Below, piece by piece: positions 12,501 to 27,500 of a stretch of 64,000 nucleotides of DNA (positions are counted from its first letter, which is position 1; every line of letters starts with the position of its first letter). A program made the translations under genes and the position numbers. The stretch is from Zoroaster sp. YZ-2022 (lineage: Eukaryota > Echinodermata > Asteroidea > Forcipulatida > Zoroasteridae). Where the stretch lies: positions 1,017,071 through 1,081,070 of the forward strand of contig JAQQFT010000023.1 in NCBI GenBank assembly GCA_029582265.1, given 5' to 3'. The notes under the pieces were generated by a model that was not told where the DNA came from, made no database searches, and saw only the letters and a program-made list of their open reading frames with translations.

Positions 12501-15500
12501 GTGTCCATGGAGGCCGTTTAAGGTACGAAATAATTATCCAAATTCAAAAGTATGGTGTTTTTCTGAAAGGGGAGAACCTAAGCTTTAATTTAGATATAAA
12601 ATTATCGGCCTCCCTTGAAAACTTTAAAAGTTATTCCCAACCATAGAAATGTTTTTTTTGTAACACTGTATAGTGCTGTATTGTTTGCGGTGAAACCGCA
12701 TGCAAGTTGACGGTATTTTACAGAGGGCTAAGTGTCCATGGAGGCCGTTTAAGGTACGAAAAAATTATCCAAATTCAAAAGTATGGTGTTTTTCTGAAAG
12801 GGGAGAACCTAAGCTTTAATTTAGATATAAAATTATCGGCACTTCTTGAAAACTTTAAAAGTTATTCCCAACCATAGAAATGTATTTTTTTGTAAAACTG
12901 TATAGTTTTGTATTGTTTGCGGTGAAACCGCATGCAAGTTGACGGTATTTTACAGAGGGCTGGTGTCCATGGAGGCCGTTTAAGGTACGAAATAATTATC
13001 CAAATTCAAAAGTATGGTGTTTTTCTGAAAGGAGAACCTAAGCTTTAATTTAGATATAAAATTATCGGCCTCCTTGAAAACTTTAAAAGTTATTCCCAAC
13101 CATAGAAATGTTTTTTTTGTAACACTGTATAGTGCTGTATTGTTTGCGGTGAAACCGCATGCAAGTTGACGGTATTTTACAGAGGGCTAAGTGTCCATGG
13201 AGGCCGTTTAAGGTACGAACAAATTATCCAAATTCAAAAGTATGGTGTTTTTCTGAAAGGGGAGAACCTAAGCTTTAATTTAGATATAAAATTATCGGCC
13301 TCCCTTGAAAACTTTAAAAGTTATTCCCAACCATAGAATTATTATTTTTTTAACACTGTATAGTGCTGTATTGTTTGCGGTGAAACCGCATGCAAGTTGA
13401 CGGTATTTTACAGAGGGCTAAGTGTCCATGGAGGCCGTTTAAGGTACGAAATAATTATCCAAATTCAAAAGTATGGTGTTTTTCTGAAAGGGGAGAACCT
13501 AAGCTTTAATTTAGATATAAAATTATCGGCCTCCCTTGAAAACTTTAAAAGTTATTCCCAACCCTAGACTGTTTTTTTTGTAACACTGTATAGTGCTGTA
13601 TTGTTTGCGGTGAAACCGCATGCAAGTTGACGGTATTTTACAGAGGGCTAAGTGTCCATGGAGGCCGTTTAAGGTACGAACAATTTTTCCAAATTCAAAA
13701 GTATGGTGTTTTTCAGAAAGGGGAGAACCTAAGCTTTAATTTAGATATAAAATTATCGGCCTCCCTTGAAAACTTTAAAAGTTATTCCCAACCATAGAAA
13801 TGTTTTTCTTGTAACACTGTATAGTGCTCTATTGTTTGCGGTGAAACCGCATGCAAGTTGACGGTATTTTACAGAGGGCTAAGTGTCCATGGAGGCCGTT
13901 TAAGGTACGAAAAAATTATCCAAATTCAAAAGTATGGTGTTTTTCTGAAAGGGGAGAACCTAAGCTTTAATTTAGATATAAAATTATCGGCCTCCCTTGA
14001 AAACTTTAAAAGTTATTCCCAATCCTAGAAATGTTTTTTGTAACACTGTATAGTGTTGTATTGTTTGCGGTGAAACCGCATGCAAGTTGACGGTATTTTA
14101 CAGAGGCTAAGTGTCCATGGAGGCCGTTTAAGGTACGAAATTTTTCCAAATTCAAAAGTATGGTGTTTTTCTGAAAGGGAGAACCTAAGCTTTAATTTAG
14201 ATATAAAATTATCGGCCTCCTTGAAAACTTTAAAAGTTATTCCCAACCATAGAAATGTTTTTTTTGTAACACTGTATAGTGCTGTATTGTTTGCGGTGAA
14301 ACCGCATGCAAGTTGACGGTATTTTACAGAGGGCTAAGTGTCCATGGAGGCCGTTTAAGGTACGAAATAATTATCCAAATTCAAATGTATGGTGTTTTTC
14401 TGAAAGGGGAGAACCTAAGCTTTAATTTAGATATAAAATTATCGGCCTCCTTGAAAACTTTAAAAGTTATTCCCAACCATAGAAATGTTTTTTTGGAACA
14501 CTGTATAGTGTTGTATTGTTTGCGGTGAAACCGCATGCAAGTTGACGGTATTTTTACAGAGGGCTAAGTGTCCATGGAGGCCGTTTAAGGTACGAAAAAA
14601 TTCCAAATTCAAAAGTATGGTGTTTTTGTTAAAGGGAGAACGTAAGCTTTAATTTAGATATAAAATTATCGGCCTCCTTGAAAACTTTAAAAGTTATTCC
14701 CAACCATAGAAATGTTTTTTTTTTTGTAACACTGTATAGTGTTGTATTGTTTGCGGTGAAACCGCATGCAAGTTGACGGTATTTTACAGAGGGCTAAGTG
14801 TCCATGGAGGCCGTTTAATGTACGAAAAAATTATCCAAATTCAAAAGTATGGTGTTTTTCTGAAATTGAAGAACCTAAGCTTTAATTTAGATATAAAATT
14901 ATAGGCATTCCTTGAAAACTTTAAAACTTATTCCCAACCTATAGAAATGTTTTTTTGTAACACTGTATAGTGATGTATTGTTTGCGGTTAAACCGCATGC
15001 AAGTTGACGGTATTTACAGAGGGCTAAGTGTCCATGGAGGCCGTTTAAGGTACGAAAAATTATCCAAATTCAAAAGTTTGATGTTTTTCTGAAATGTGAG
15101 AACCTAAGCTTTAATTTAGATATAAAATTATCGGCGTCCCTTGAAAACTTTAAAAGTTATTCCCAACCATAGAAATTTTTTTTTTTGTAACACTGTATAG
15201 TGCTGTATTGTTTGCGGTGAAACCGCATGCAAGTTGACGGTATTTTACAGATGGTTAAGTGTCCATGGAGGCCGTTTAAGGTACGAAAATAATTATCCAA
15301 ATTCAAAAGTATGGTATTTTTCTGAAAGGGGAGAACCTAAGCTTTTCATTTAGATAAAAAATTATCGGCCTCCCTTGAAAACTTTAAAAGTTATTCCCAA
15401 CCATAGAAATGTTTTTTTTGTAACACTGTATAGTTGTATTGTTTGCGGTGAAACCGCATGCAAGTTGACGGTATTTTACAGATGGCTAAGTGTCCATGGA

Positions 15501-18500
15501 GGCCGTTTAAGGTACGAAATAATTATCCAAATTCAAATGTATGGTGTTTTTCTGAAAGGGAGAACCTAAGCTTTAATTTAGATATAAAATTATCGGCCTC
15601 CCTTGAAAACTTTAAAAGTTATTCCCAACCATAGAAATGTTTTTTTGTAACACTGTATAGTGCTGTATTGTTTGCGGTGAAACCGCATGCAAGTTGACGG
15701 TATTTTACAGAGGGCTAAGTGTCCATGGAGGCCGTTTAAGGTACGAAATAATTATCCAAATTCAAATGTATGGTGTTTTTCTGAAAGGGGAGAACCTAAG
15801 CTTTAATTTAGATATAAAATTATCGGCCTCCCTTGAAAACTTTAAAAGTTATTCCCAACCATAGAAATGTTTTTTTGTAACACTGTATAGTGTTGTATTG
15901 TTTGCGGTGAAACCGCATGCAAGTTGACGGTATTTTACAGAGGGCTAAGTGTCCATGGAGGCCGTTTAAGGTACGAAATAATTATCCAAATTCAAAAGTA
16001 TGGTGTTTTCTGAAAGGGGAGAACCTAAGCTTTAATTTAGATATAAAATTATCGGCCTCCCTTGAAAACTTTAAAAGTTATTCCCAACCATAGAAATGTT
16101 TTTTTTTGTAACACTGTAGTGTGCTGTATTGTTTGCGGTGAAACCGCATGCAAGTTGACGGTATTTTACAGAGGGCTAAGTGTCCATGGAGGCCGTTTAA
16201 GGTACGAAAAAATTATCCAAATTCAAAAGTATGGTGTTTTTCTGAAAGGGGAGAACCTAAGCTTTAATTTAGATATAAAATTATCGGCCTCCCTTGAAAA
16301 CTTTAAAAGTTATTCCCAACCATAGAAATGTTTTTTGTAACACTGTATAGTGCTGTATTGTTTGCGGTGAAACCGCATGGAAGTTGACGGTATTTTACAG
16401 AGGGCTAAGTGTCCATGGAGGCCGTTTAAGGTACGAAAAATTATCCAAATTCAAAAGTATGGTGTTTTTCTGAAAGGGGAGAACCTAAGCTTTAATTTAG
16501 ATATAAAATTATCGGCCTCACTTGAAAACTTTAAAAGTTATTCCCAACCATAGAAATGTTTTTTTTTGTAACACTGTATAGTGCTGTATTGTTTGCGGTG
16601 AAACCGCATGCAAGTTGACGGTATTTTACAGAGGGCTAAGTGTCCATGGAGGCCGTTTAAGGTACGAAATAATTATCCAAATTCAAATGTATGGTGTTTT
16701 TCTGAAAGGGGAGAACCTAGCTTTAATTTAGATATAAAATTATCGGCCTCCTTGAAAACTTTAAAAGTTATTCCCAACCATAGAAATGTTTTTTTGTAAC
16801 ACTGTATAGTGCTGTATTGTTTGCGGTGAAACCGCATGCAAGTTGACGGTATTTTACAGAGGGCTAAGTGTCCATGGAGGCCGTTTAAGGTACGAAATAA
16901 TTATCCAAATTCAAATGTATGGTGTTTTTCTGAAAGGGGAGAACCTAAGCTTTAATTTAGATATAAAATTATCGGCCTCCCTTGAAAACTTTAAAAGTTA
17001 TTCCCAACCATAGAAATCTTTTTTTTGTAACACTGTATAGTGCTGTAATGTTTGCGGTGAAACCGCATGGAAGTTGACGGTATTTTACAGAGGGCTAAGT
17101 GTCCATGGAGGCCGTTTAAGGTACGAAAATTTTTCCAAATTCAAAAGTATGGTGTTTTTCTGAAAGGGGAGAACCTAAGCTTTAATTTAGATATAAAATT
17201 ATCGGCCTCCCTTGAAAACTTTAAAAGTTATTCCCAACCCTAGAAATGTATTTTGTAACACTGTAGTGCTGTATTGTTTGCGGTGAAACCGCATGCAAGT
17301 TGACGGTATTTTACAGAGGGCTAAGTGTCCATGGAGGCCGTTTAAGGTACGAAATAATTATCCAAATTCAAATGTATGGTGTTTTTCTGAAAGGGGAGAA
17401 CCTAAGCTTTAATTTAGATATAAAATTATCGGCCTCCCTTGAAAACTTTAAAAGTTATTCCCAACCATAGAAAAAAAAATTTGTAACACTGTATAGTGCT
17501 GTATTGTTTGCGGTGAAACCGCATGCAAGTTGACGGTATTTTACAGAGGGCTATGGGTCCATGGAGGCCGTTTAAGGTACGACAAAATTATCCAAATTCA
17601 AAAGTATGGTGTTTTTCTGAAAGGGGAGAACCTAAGCTTTAATTTAGATATAAAATTATCGGCCTCCCTTGAAAACTTTAAAAGTTATTCCCAACCATAG
17701 AAATGTTTTTTTTGTAACACTGTATAGTGCTGTATTGTTTGCGGTGAAACCGCATGCAAGTTGACGGTATTTTACAGAGGGCTAGGTGTCCATGGAGGCC
17801 GTTTAAGGTACGAAATAATTATCCAAATTCAAAAGTATGGTGTTTTTCTGAAAGGGGAGAACCTAAGCTTTAATTTAGATATAAAATTATCGGCCTCCCT
17901 TGAAAACTTTAAAAGTTATTCCCAACCATAGAAATGTTTTTTGGATCACTGTATAGTGTTGTATTGTTTGCGGTGAAACCGCATGCAAGTTGACGGTATT
18001 TTACAGAGGGCTAAGTGTCCATGGAGGCCGTTTAAGGTACGAAAAATTATCCAAATTCAAAAGTATGGTGTTTTTCTGAAAGGGGAGAACCTAAGCTTTA
18101 ATTTAGATATAAAATTATCGGCCTCCTTGAAAACTTTAAAAGTTATTCCCAACCCTAGAAATTCTTTTTTGTAACACTGTATAGTGCTGTATTGTTTGCG
18201 GTGAAACCGCATGCAAGTTGACGGTATTTTACAGAGGGCTAAGTGTCCATGGAGGCCGTTTAAGGTACGAAATAATTATCCAAATTCAAAAGTATGGTGT
18301 TTTTCTGAAAGGGGAGAACCTAAGCTTTTATTTAGATATAACATTATCGGCCTCTCTTGAAAACTTTAAAAGTTATTCCAAACCCTAGAAATGTTTTTTT
18401 TGTAACACTGTATAGTGCTGTATTGTTTGCGGTGAAACCGCATGCAAGTTGACGGTATTTTACAGAGGGCTAAGTGTCCATGGAGGCCGTTTAAGGTACG

Positions 18501-21500
18501 AAATAATTATCCAAATTCAAAAGTATGGTGTTTTTCTGAAAGGAGAACCTAAGCTTTAATTTAGATATAAAATTATCGGCCTGCTTGAAAACTTTAAAAG
18601 TTATTCCCAACCATAGAAACCTTTTTTTTGTAACACTGTATAGTTTTGTATTGTTTGCGGTGAAACCGCATGCAAGTTGACGGTATTTTACAGAGGGCTA
18701 AGTGTCCATGGAGGCCGTTTAAGGTACGAACATTTATCCAAATTCAAAAGTATGGTGTTTTTCTGAAAGGGAGAACCTAAGCTTTAATTTAGATATAAAA
18801 TTATCGGCCTCCCTTGAAAACTTTAAAAGTTATTCCCAACCATAGAAATGTTTTTTTGTAACACTGTATAGTGTTGTATTGTTTGCCGTGAAACCGCATG
18901 CAAGTTGACGGTATTTAACAGAGGGCTAAGTGTCCATGGAGACCGTTTAAGGTACGAAAATGTTATCCAAATTAAAAAGTATGGTCTTTTTATGAAAGGG
19001 AAGAACCTAAGATTTAATTTATATATAAAAATAACGGCCTCCCATTCAAAACTTTAAATGTTATTCCCAACCATAGAAATGTTTTTTTTTGTAACACTGT
19101 ATAGTGTTCTATTGTTTGCGGTGAAACCGCATGCAAGTTGACGGTATTTTACAGAGGGCTAAGTGTCCATGGAGGCCGTTTAAGGTACGAAATAATTATC
19201 CAAATTCAAAAGTATGGTGTTTTTCTGAAAGGGGAGAACCTAAGCTTTAATTTAGATATAAAATTATCGGCCTGCCTTGAAAACTTTAAAAGTTATTCCC
19301 AACCATAGAAATGTTTTTTTTGTAACACTGTTTAGTGCTGTATTGTTTGCGGTGAAACCGCATGCAAGTTGACGGTATTTTACAGAGGGCTAAGTGTCCA
19401 TGGAGGCCGTTTAAGGTACGAAATAATTATCCAAATTCAAAAGTATGGTGTTTTTCTGAAAGGGGAGAACCTAAGCTTTAATTTAGATATAAAATTATCG
19501 GCCTCCCTTGAAAACTTTAAAAGTTATTCCCAACCATAGAAATGTTTTTTTTGTAACACTGTATAGTGTTGTATTGTTTGCGGTGAAACCGCATACAAGT
19601 TGACGGTATTTTACAGAGGGCTGTGTCCATGGAGGCCGTTTAAGGTACGAAATAATTATCCAAATTCAAATGTATGGTGTTTTTCTGAAAGGGGAGAACC
19701 TAAGCTTTAATTTAGATATAAAATTATCGGCCTCCCTTGAAAACTTTAAAAGTTATTCCCAACCATAGAAATGTTTGTTTTGTAACACTGTATAGTGCTG
19801 TATTGTTTGCGGTGAAACCGCATGCAAGTTGACGGTATTTTACAGAGGGCTATGTGTCCATGGAGGCCGTTTAAGGTACGAAATAATTATCCAAATTCAA
19901 AAGTATGGTGTTTTTCTGAAAGGGGAGAACCTAAGCTTTAATTTAGATATAAAATTATCGGCCCCCCTTGAAAACTTTAAAAGTTATTCCCAACCATAGA
20001 AATGTTTTTTTTTTGTAACACTGTATAGTGCTGTATTGTTTGCGGTGAAACCGCATGCAAGTTGACGGTATTTTACAGAGGGCTAAGTGTCCATGGAGGC
20101 CGTTTAAGGTACGACAAAATTATCCAAATTCAAATGTATGGTGTTTTTCTGAAAGGGGAGAACCTAAGCTTTAATTTAGATATAAAATTATCGGCCTCCC
20201 TTGAAAACTTTAAAAGTTATTCCCAACCATAGAAATGTTTTTTTTTTTGTAACACTCTATTGTGCTGTATTGTTTGCGGTGAAACCGCATGCAAGTTGAC
20301 GGTTTTTTCCAGAGGGCTTTGTCCATGGAGGCCGTTTAAGGTACGAAAAAATTATCCAAATTCAAAAGTATGGTGTTTTTCTGAAAGGGGAGAACCTAAG
20401 CTTTAATTTAGATATAAAATTATCGGCCTCCCTTGAAAACTTTAAAAGTTATTCCCAACCATAGAAATGTTTTTTTTTGTAACACTGTATAGTGCTGTAT
20501 TGTTTGCGGTGAAACCGCATGCAAGTTGACGGTATTTTACAGAGGGCTATGTTCATGGAGGCCGTTTAAGGTACGAAATAATTATCCAAATTCAAAAGTA
20601 TGGTGTTTTTCTGAAAGGGGAGAACCTAAGCTTTAATTTAGATATAAAATTATCGGCCTCCCTTGAAAACTTTAAAAGTTATTCCCAACCATAGAAAAAT
20701 GTTTTTTGTAACACTGTATAGTGCTGTATTGTTTGCGGTGAAACCGCATGCAAGTTGACGGTATTTTACAGAGGGCTAAGTGTCCATGGAGGCCGTTTAA
20801 GGTACGAAATAATTATCCAAATTCAAAAGTATGGTGTTTTTCTGAAAGGGGAGAACCTAAGCTTTAATTTAGATATAAAATTATCGGCCTCCCTTGAAAA
20901 CTTTAAAAGTTATTCCCAACCATAGAAATGTTTTTTTTGTAACACTGTATAGTGCTGTATTGTTTGCGGTGAAACCGCATGCAAGTTGACGGTATTTTAC
21001 AGAGGGCTATGTCCATGGAGGCCGTTCAAGGTACGAAATAATTATCCAAATTCAAAAGTATGGTGTTTTTCTGAAAGGGAGAACCTAAGCTTTAATTTAG
21101 ATATAAAATTATCGGCCTCCTTGAAAACTTTTAAAAGTTATTCCCAACCATAGAAATGTTTTTTTTTGTAACACTGTATAGTGTTGTATTGTTTGCGGTG
21201 AAACCGCATGCAAGTTGACGGTATTTTACAGAGGGCTATGTCCATGGAGGCCGTTTAAGGTATGAAAATTATCCAAATTCAAAAGTATGGTGTTTTTCTG
21301 AAAGGGAGAACGTAAGCTTTAATTTAGATATAAAATTATCGGCCTCCCTTGAAAACTTTAAAAGTTATTCCCAACCATAGAAATGTTTTTTTTGTAACAC
21401 TGTATAGTGCTGTATTGTTTGCGGTGAAACCGCATGCAAGTTGACGGTATTTTACAGAGGGCTAACTGTCCATGGAGGCCGTTTAAGGTACGAACAAATT

Positions 21501-24500
21501 ATCCAAATTCAAATGTATGGTGTTTTTCTGAAAGGGGAGAACCTAAGCTTTAATTTAGATATAAAATTATCGGCCTCCTTGAAAACTTTAAAAGTTATTC
21601 CCAACCATAGAAATGTTTTTTTTGTAACACTGTATAGTGCTGTATTGTTTGCGGTGAAACCGCATGCAAGTTGACGGTATTTTACAGAGGGCTAAGTGTC
21701 CATGGAGGCCGTTTAAGGTACGAATAATTATCCAAATTCAAAAGTATGGTGTTTTTCTGAAAGGGGAGAACCTAAGCTTTAATTTAGATATAAAATTATC
21801 GGCCTCCCTTGAAAACTTTAAAAGTTATTCCCAACCATAGAAATGTTTTTTTGTAACACTGTATAGTGCTGTATTGTTTGCGGTGAAACCGCATGCAAGT
21901 TGACGGTATTTTACAGAGGGCTCTGTCCATGGAGGCCGTTTAAGGTACGAAATAATTATCCAAATTCAAAAGTATGGTGTTTTTCTGAAAGGGGAGAACC
22001 TAAGCTTTAATTTAGATATAAAATTATCGGCCTTCCTTGAAAACTTTAAAAGTTATTCCCAACCATAGAAATGTTTTTTTTGTAACACTGTATAGTGCTG
22101 TATTGTTTGCGGTGAAACCGCATGCAAGTTGACGGTATTTTACAGAGGGCTATGTGTCCATGGAGGCCGTTTAAGGTACGAAATAATTATCCAAATTCAA
22201 AAGTATGGTGTTTTTCTGAAAGGGGAGAACCTAAGCTTTAATTTAGATATAAAATTATCGGCCTCCCTTGAAAACTTTAAAAGTTATTCCCAACCATAGA
22301 AATGTTTTTTTTTGTAACACTGTATAGTGCTGTATTGTTTGCGGTGAAACCGCATGCAAGTTGACGGTATTTTACAGAGGGCTAAGTGTCCATGGAGGCC
22401 GTTTAAGGTACGAACAAATTATCCAAATTCAAAAGTATGGTGTTTTTCTGAAAGGGGAGAACCTAAGCTTTAATTTAGATATAAAATTATCGGCCTCCCT
22501 TGGAAACTTTAAAAGTTATTCCCAACCCTAGAAATGTTTTTTTTGTAACACTGTATAGTGCTGTATTGTTTGCGGTGAAACCGCATGCAAGTTGACGGTA
22601 TTTTACAGAGGGCTAAGTGTCCATGGAGGCCGTTTAAGGTACGAAATAATTATCCAAATTCAAAAGTATGGTGTTTTTCTGAAAGGGGAGAACCTAAGCT
22701 TTAATTTAGATATAAAATTATCGGCCTCCCTTGAAAACTTTAAAAGTTATTCCCAACCATAGAAATGTTTTTTTTGTAACACTGTATAGTGCTGTATTGT
22801 TTGCGGTGAAACCGCATGCAAGTTGACGGTATTTTACAGAGGGCTAAGGGTCCATGGAGGCCGTTTAAGGTACGAAATAATTATCCAAATTCAAATGTAT
22901 GGTGTTTTTCTGAAAGGGGAGAACCTAAGCTTTAATTTAGATATAAAATTATCGGCCTCCCTTGAAAACTTTAAAAGTTATTCCCAACCATAGAAATGTT
23001 TGTTTTTGTAACACTGTATAGTGCTCAAATGTTTGCGGTGAAACCGCATGGAAGTTGACGGTATTTTACAGAGGGCTAAGTGTCCATGGAGGCCGTTTAA
23101 GGTACGAAAACAAATTCCAAATTCAAAAGTATGGTGTTTTTCTGAAAGGGGAGAACCTAAGCTTTAATTTAGATATAAAATTATCGGCCTCCCTTGAAAA
23201 CTTTAAAAGTTATTCCCAACCTAGAAATGTTTTTTTGTAACACTGTATAGTGCTGTATTGTTTGCGGTGAAACCGCATGCAAGTTGACGGTATTTTACAG
23301 AGGGCTAAGTGTCCATGGAGGCCGTTTAAGGTACGAAAAAATTATCCAAATTCAAAAGTATGGTGTTTTTCTGAAAGGGGAGAACCTAAGCTTTAATTTA
23401 GATATAAAATTATCGTCCTCCTTGAAAACTTTAAAAGTTATTCCCAACCATAGAAATCTTTTTTTTGTAACACTGTATAGTGCTGTATTGTTTGCGGTGA
23501 AACCGCATGCAAGTTGACGGTATTTTACAGAGGGCTAAGTGTCCATGGAGGCCGTTTAAGGTACGAACAAATTATCCAAATTCAAAAGTATGGTGTTTTT
23601 CTGAAAGGGAGAACCTGCTTTTAATTTAGATATAAAATTATCGGCCTCCCTTGAAAACTTTAAAAGTTATTCCCAACCATAGAAATGTTTGTTTTGTAAC
23701 ACTGTATAGTGCTGTATTGTTTGCGGTGAAACCGCATGCAAGTTGACGGTATTTTACAGAGGGCTAAGTGTCCATGGAGGCCGTTTAAGGTACGAAACAT
23801 TTTCCAAATTCAAAAGTATGGTGTTTTTCTGAAAGGGGAGAACCTAAGCTTTAATTTAGATATAAAATTATCGGCCTCCCTTGAAAACTTTAAAAGTTAT
23901 TCCCAACCATAGAAATGTTTTTTTGTAACACTGTATAGTGCTGTATTGTTTGCGGTGAAACCGCATGCAAGTTGACGGTATTTACAGAGGGCTATGTCCA
24001 TGGAGGCCGTTTAAGGTACGAAAAATTATCCAAATTCAAATGTATGGTGTTTTTCTGAAAGGGAGAACCTAAGCTTTAATTTAGATATAAAATTATCGGC
24101 CTCCCTTGAAAACTTTAAAAGTTATTCCCAACCATAGAAATGTTTTTTTTTGTAACACTGTATAGTGCTGTATTGTTTGCGGTGAAACCGCATGCAAGTT
24201 GACGGTATTTTACAGAGGGCTAAGTGTCCATGGAGGCCGTTTAAGGTACGAAAAAATTATCCAAATTCAAAAGTATGGTGTTTTTCTGAAAGGGGAGAAC
24301 CTAAGCTTTAATTTAGATATAAAATTATCGGCCTCCCTTGAAAACTTTAAAAGTTATTCCCAACCATAGAATTTTTTTTTTTGTAACACTGTATAGTGCT
24401 GTAATGTTTGCGGTGAAACCGCATGCAAGTTGACGGTATTTTACAGAGGGCTAAGTGTCCATGGAGGCCGTTTAAGGTACGAACAAATTATCCAAATTAA

Positions 24501-27500
24501 AAAGTATGGTGTTTTTCTGTAAGGGAAGAACCTAAGCTTTAATTTAGATATAAAATGATCGGCCTCCCTTGAAAACTTTAAAAGTTATTCCCAACCATAG
24601 AAATGTTTTTTTTTGTAATACTGTATAGTGCTGTATTGTTTGCGGTGAAACCGCATGCAAGTTGACGGTATTTTACAGAGGGCTAAGTGTCCATGGAGGC
24701 CGTTTAAGGTACGAAATAATTATCCAAATTCAAAAGTATGGTGTTTTTCTGAAAGGGGAGAACCTAAGCTTTAATTTAGATATAAAATTATCGGCCTCTC
24801 TTGAAAACTTTAAAAGTTATTCCCAACCATAGAAATGTTTGTTTTTGTAACACTGTATAGTGTTGTAATGTTTGCGGTGCAACCGCATGCAAGTTGACGG
24901 TATTTTACAGAGGGCTATGTCCATGGAGGCCGTTTAAGGTACGAAATAATTATCCAAATTCAAATGTATGGTGTTTTTCTGAAAGGAGAACCTAAGCTTT
25001 AATTTAGATATAAAATTATCGGCCTCCTTGAAAACTTTAAAAGTTATTCCCAACCATAGAAATGTTTTTTTTGTAACACTGTATAGTGTTGTATTGTTTG
25101 CGGTGAAACCGCATGCAAGTTGACGGTATTTTTACAGAGGGCTAAGGCGTCCATGGAGGCCGTTTAAGGTACGAAATAATTATCCAAATTCAAAAGTATG
25201 GTGTTTTTCTGAAAGGGGAGAACCTAAGCTTTAATTTAGATATAAAATTATCGGCCTCCCTTGAAAACTTTAAAAGTTATTCCCAACCATAGAAATGTTT
25301 TTTTGTAACACTGTATAGTGTTGTATTGTTTGCGGTGAAACCGCATGCAAGTTGACGGTATTTTACAGAGGGCTAAGTGTCCATGGAGGCCGTTTAAGGT
25401 ACGACAAATTATCCAAATTCAAAAGTATGGTGTTTTTCTGAAAGGGAGAACCTAAGCTTTAATTTAGATATAAAATTATCGGCCTCCCTGAAAACTTTAA
25501 AAGTTATTCCCAACCTATAGAAATGTTTTTTTGTAACACTGTATAGTGCTGTATTGTTTGCGGTGAAACCGCATGCAAGTTGACGGTATTTTCCAGAGGG
25601 CTAAGTGTCCATGGAGGCCGTTTAAGGTATGAAAAAAGTATCCAAATTAAAAAGTATGGTGTTTTTCTGAAAGGGGAGAACCTAAGCTTTAATTTAGATA
25701 TACAATTATCGGCCTCCCTTGAAAACTTTAAAAGTTATTCCCAACCATAGAAATGATTTTTTTTGTAACACTGTATAGTGCTGTATTGTTTGCGGTGAAA
25801 CCGCATGCAAGTTGACGGTATTTTACAGAGGGCTAAGTGTCCATGGAGGCCGTTTAAGGTATGAAAAAAGTATCCAAATTAAAAAGTATGGTGTTTTTCT
25901 GAAAGGGGAGAACCTAAGCTTTAATTTAGATATACAATTATCGGCCTCCCTTGAAAACTTTAAAAGTTATTCCCAACCATAGAAATCTTTTTTTTTGTAA
26001 CACTGTATAGTGCTGTAATGTTTGCGGTGAAACCGCATGCAAGTTGACGGTATTTTACAGAGGGCTAAGTGTCCATGGAGGCCGTTTAAGGTACGAAATA
26101 ATTTTTCCAAATTCAAAAGTATGGTGTTTTTCTGAAAGGGGAGAACCTAAGCTTTAATTTAGATATAAAATTATCGGCCTCCCTTGAAAACTTTAAAAGT
26201 TATTCCCAACCATAGAAATGATTTTTTTTGTAACACTGTATAGTGCTGTATTGTTTGCGGTGAAACCGCATGCAAGTTGACGGTATTTTACAGAGGGCTA
26301 AGTGTCCATGGAGGCCGTTTAAGGTACGAAATAATTATCCAAATTCAAAAGTATGGTGTTTTTCTGAAAGGTGAGAACCTAAGCTTTAATTTAGATATAA
26401 AATTATCGGCCTCCCTTGAAAACTTTAAAAGTTATTCCCAACCATAGAAATGTTTTTTTTGTAACACTGTATAGTGCTGTATTGTTTGCGGTGAAACCGC
26501 ATGCAAGTTGACGGTATTTTTACAGAGGGCTAAGTGTCCATGGAGGCCGTTTAAGGTACGAAATAATTATCCAAATTCAAATGTATGGTGTTTTTCTGAA
26601 AGGGGAGAACCTAAGCTTTAATTTAGATATAAAATTATCGGCCTGCTTGAAAACTTTAAAAGTTATTCCCAACCATAGAAACCTTTTTTTTTGTAACACT
26701 GTATAGTGTTGTATTGTTTGCGGTGAAACCGCATGCAAGTTGACGGTATTTTACAGAGGGCTAAGTGTCCATGGAGGCCGTTTAAGGTACGAAAAATTAT
26801 CCAAATTCAAAAGTATGGTGTTTTTCTGAAAGGGGAGAACCTAAGCTTTAATTTAGATATAAAATTATCGGCCTCCCTTGAAAACTTTAAAAGTTATTCC
26901 CAACCATAGAAATGTTTTTTTTGTAACACTGTATAGTGTTGTATTGTTTGCGGTGAAACCGCATGGAAGTTGACGGTATTTTACAGAGGGCTATGTGTCC
27001 ATGGAGGCCGTTTAAGGTACGAAATAATTATCCAAATTCAAAAGTATGGTGTTTTTCTGAAAGGGGAGAACCTAAGCTTTAATTTAGATATAAAATTATC
27101 GGCCTCCCTTGAAAACTTTAAAAGTTATTCCCAACCATAGAAATGTTTTTTTTGTAACACTGTATAGTGCTGTATTGTTTGCGGTGAAACCGCATGCAAG
27201 TTGACGGTATTTTAAAGAGGGCTATGTCCATGGAGACAGTTTAAGGTACGAAAATTATCCAAATTCAAAAGTATGGTGTTTTTCTGAAAGGGGAGAACCT
27301 AAGCTTTAATTTAGATATAAAATTATCGGCCTCCCTTGAAAACTTTAAAAGTTATACCCAAACATAGAGATGTTTAGTTAGAAACTCTGAAATGAGGTGT
27401 AATGTTTGCGGTGAAACCGCATGCAAGTGGACGGTATTTTACAGAGGGCTAAGTGTCCATGGAGGCCGTTTAAGGTACGAACATTTTTTCCAAATTCAAA

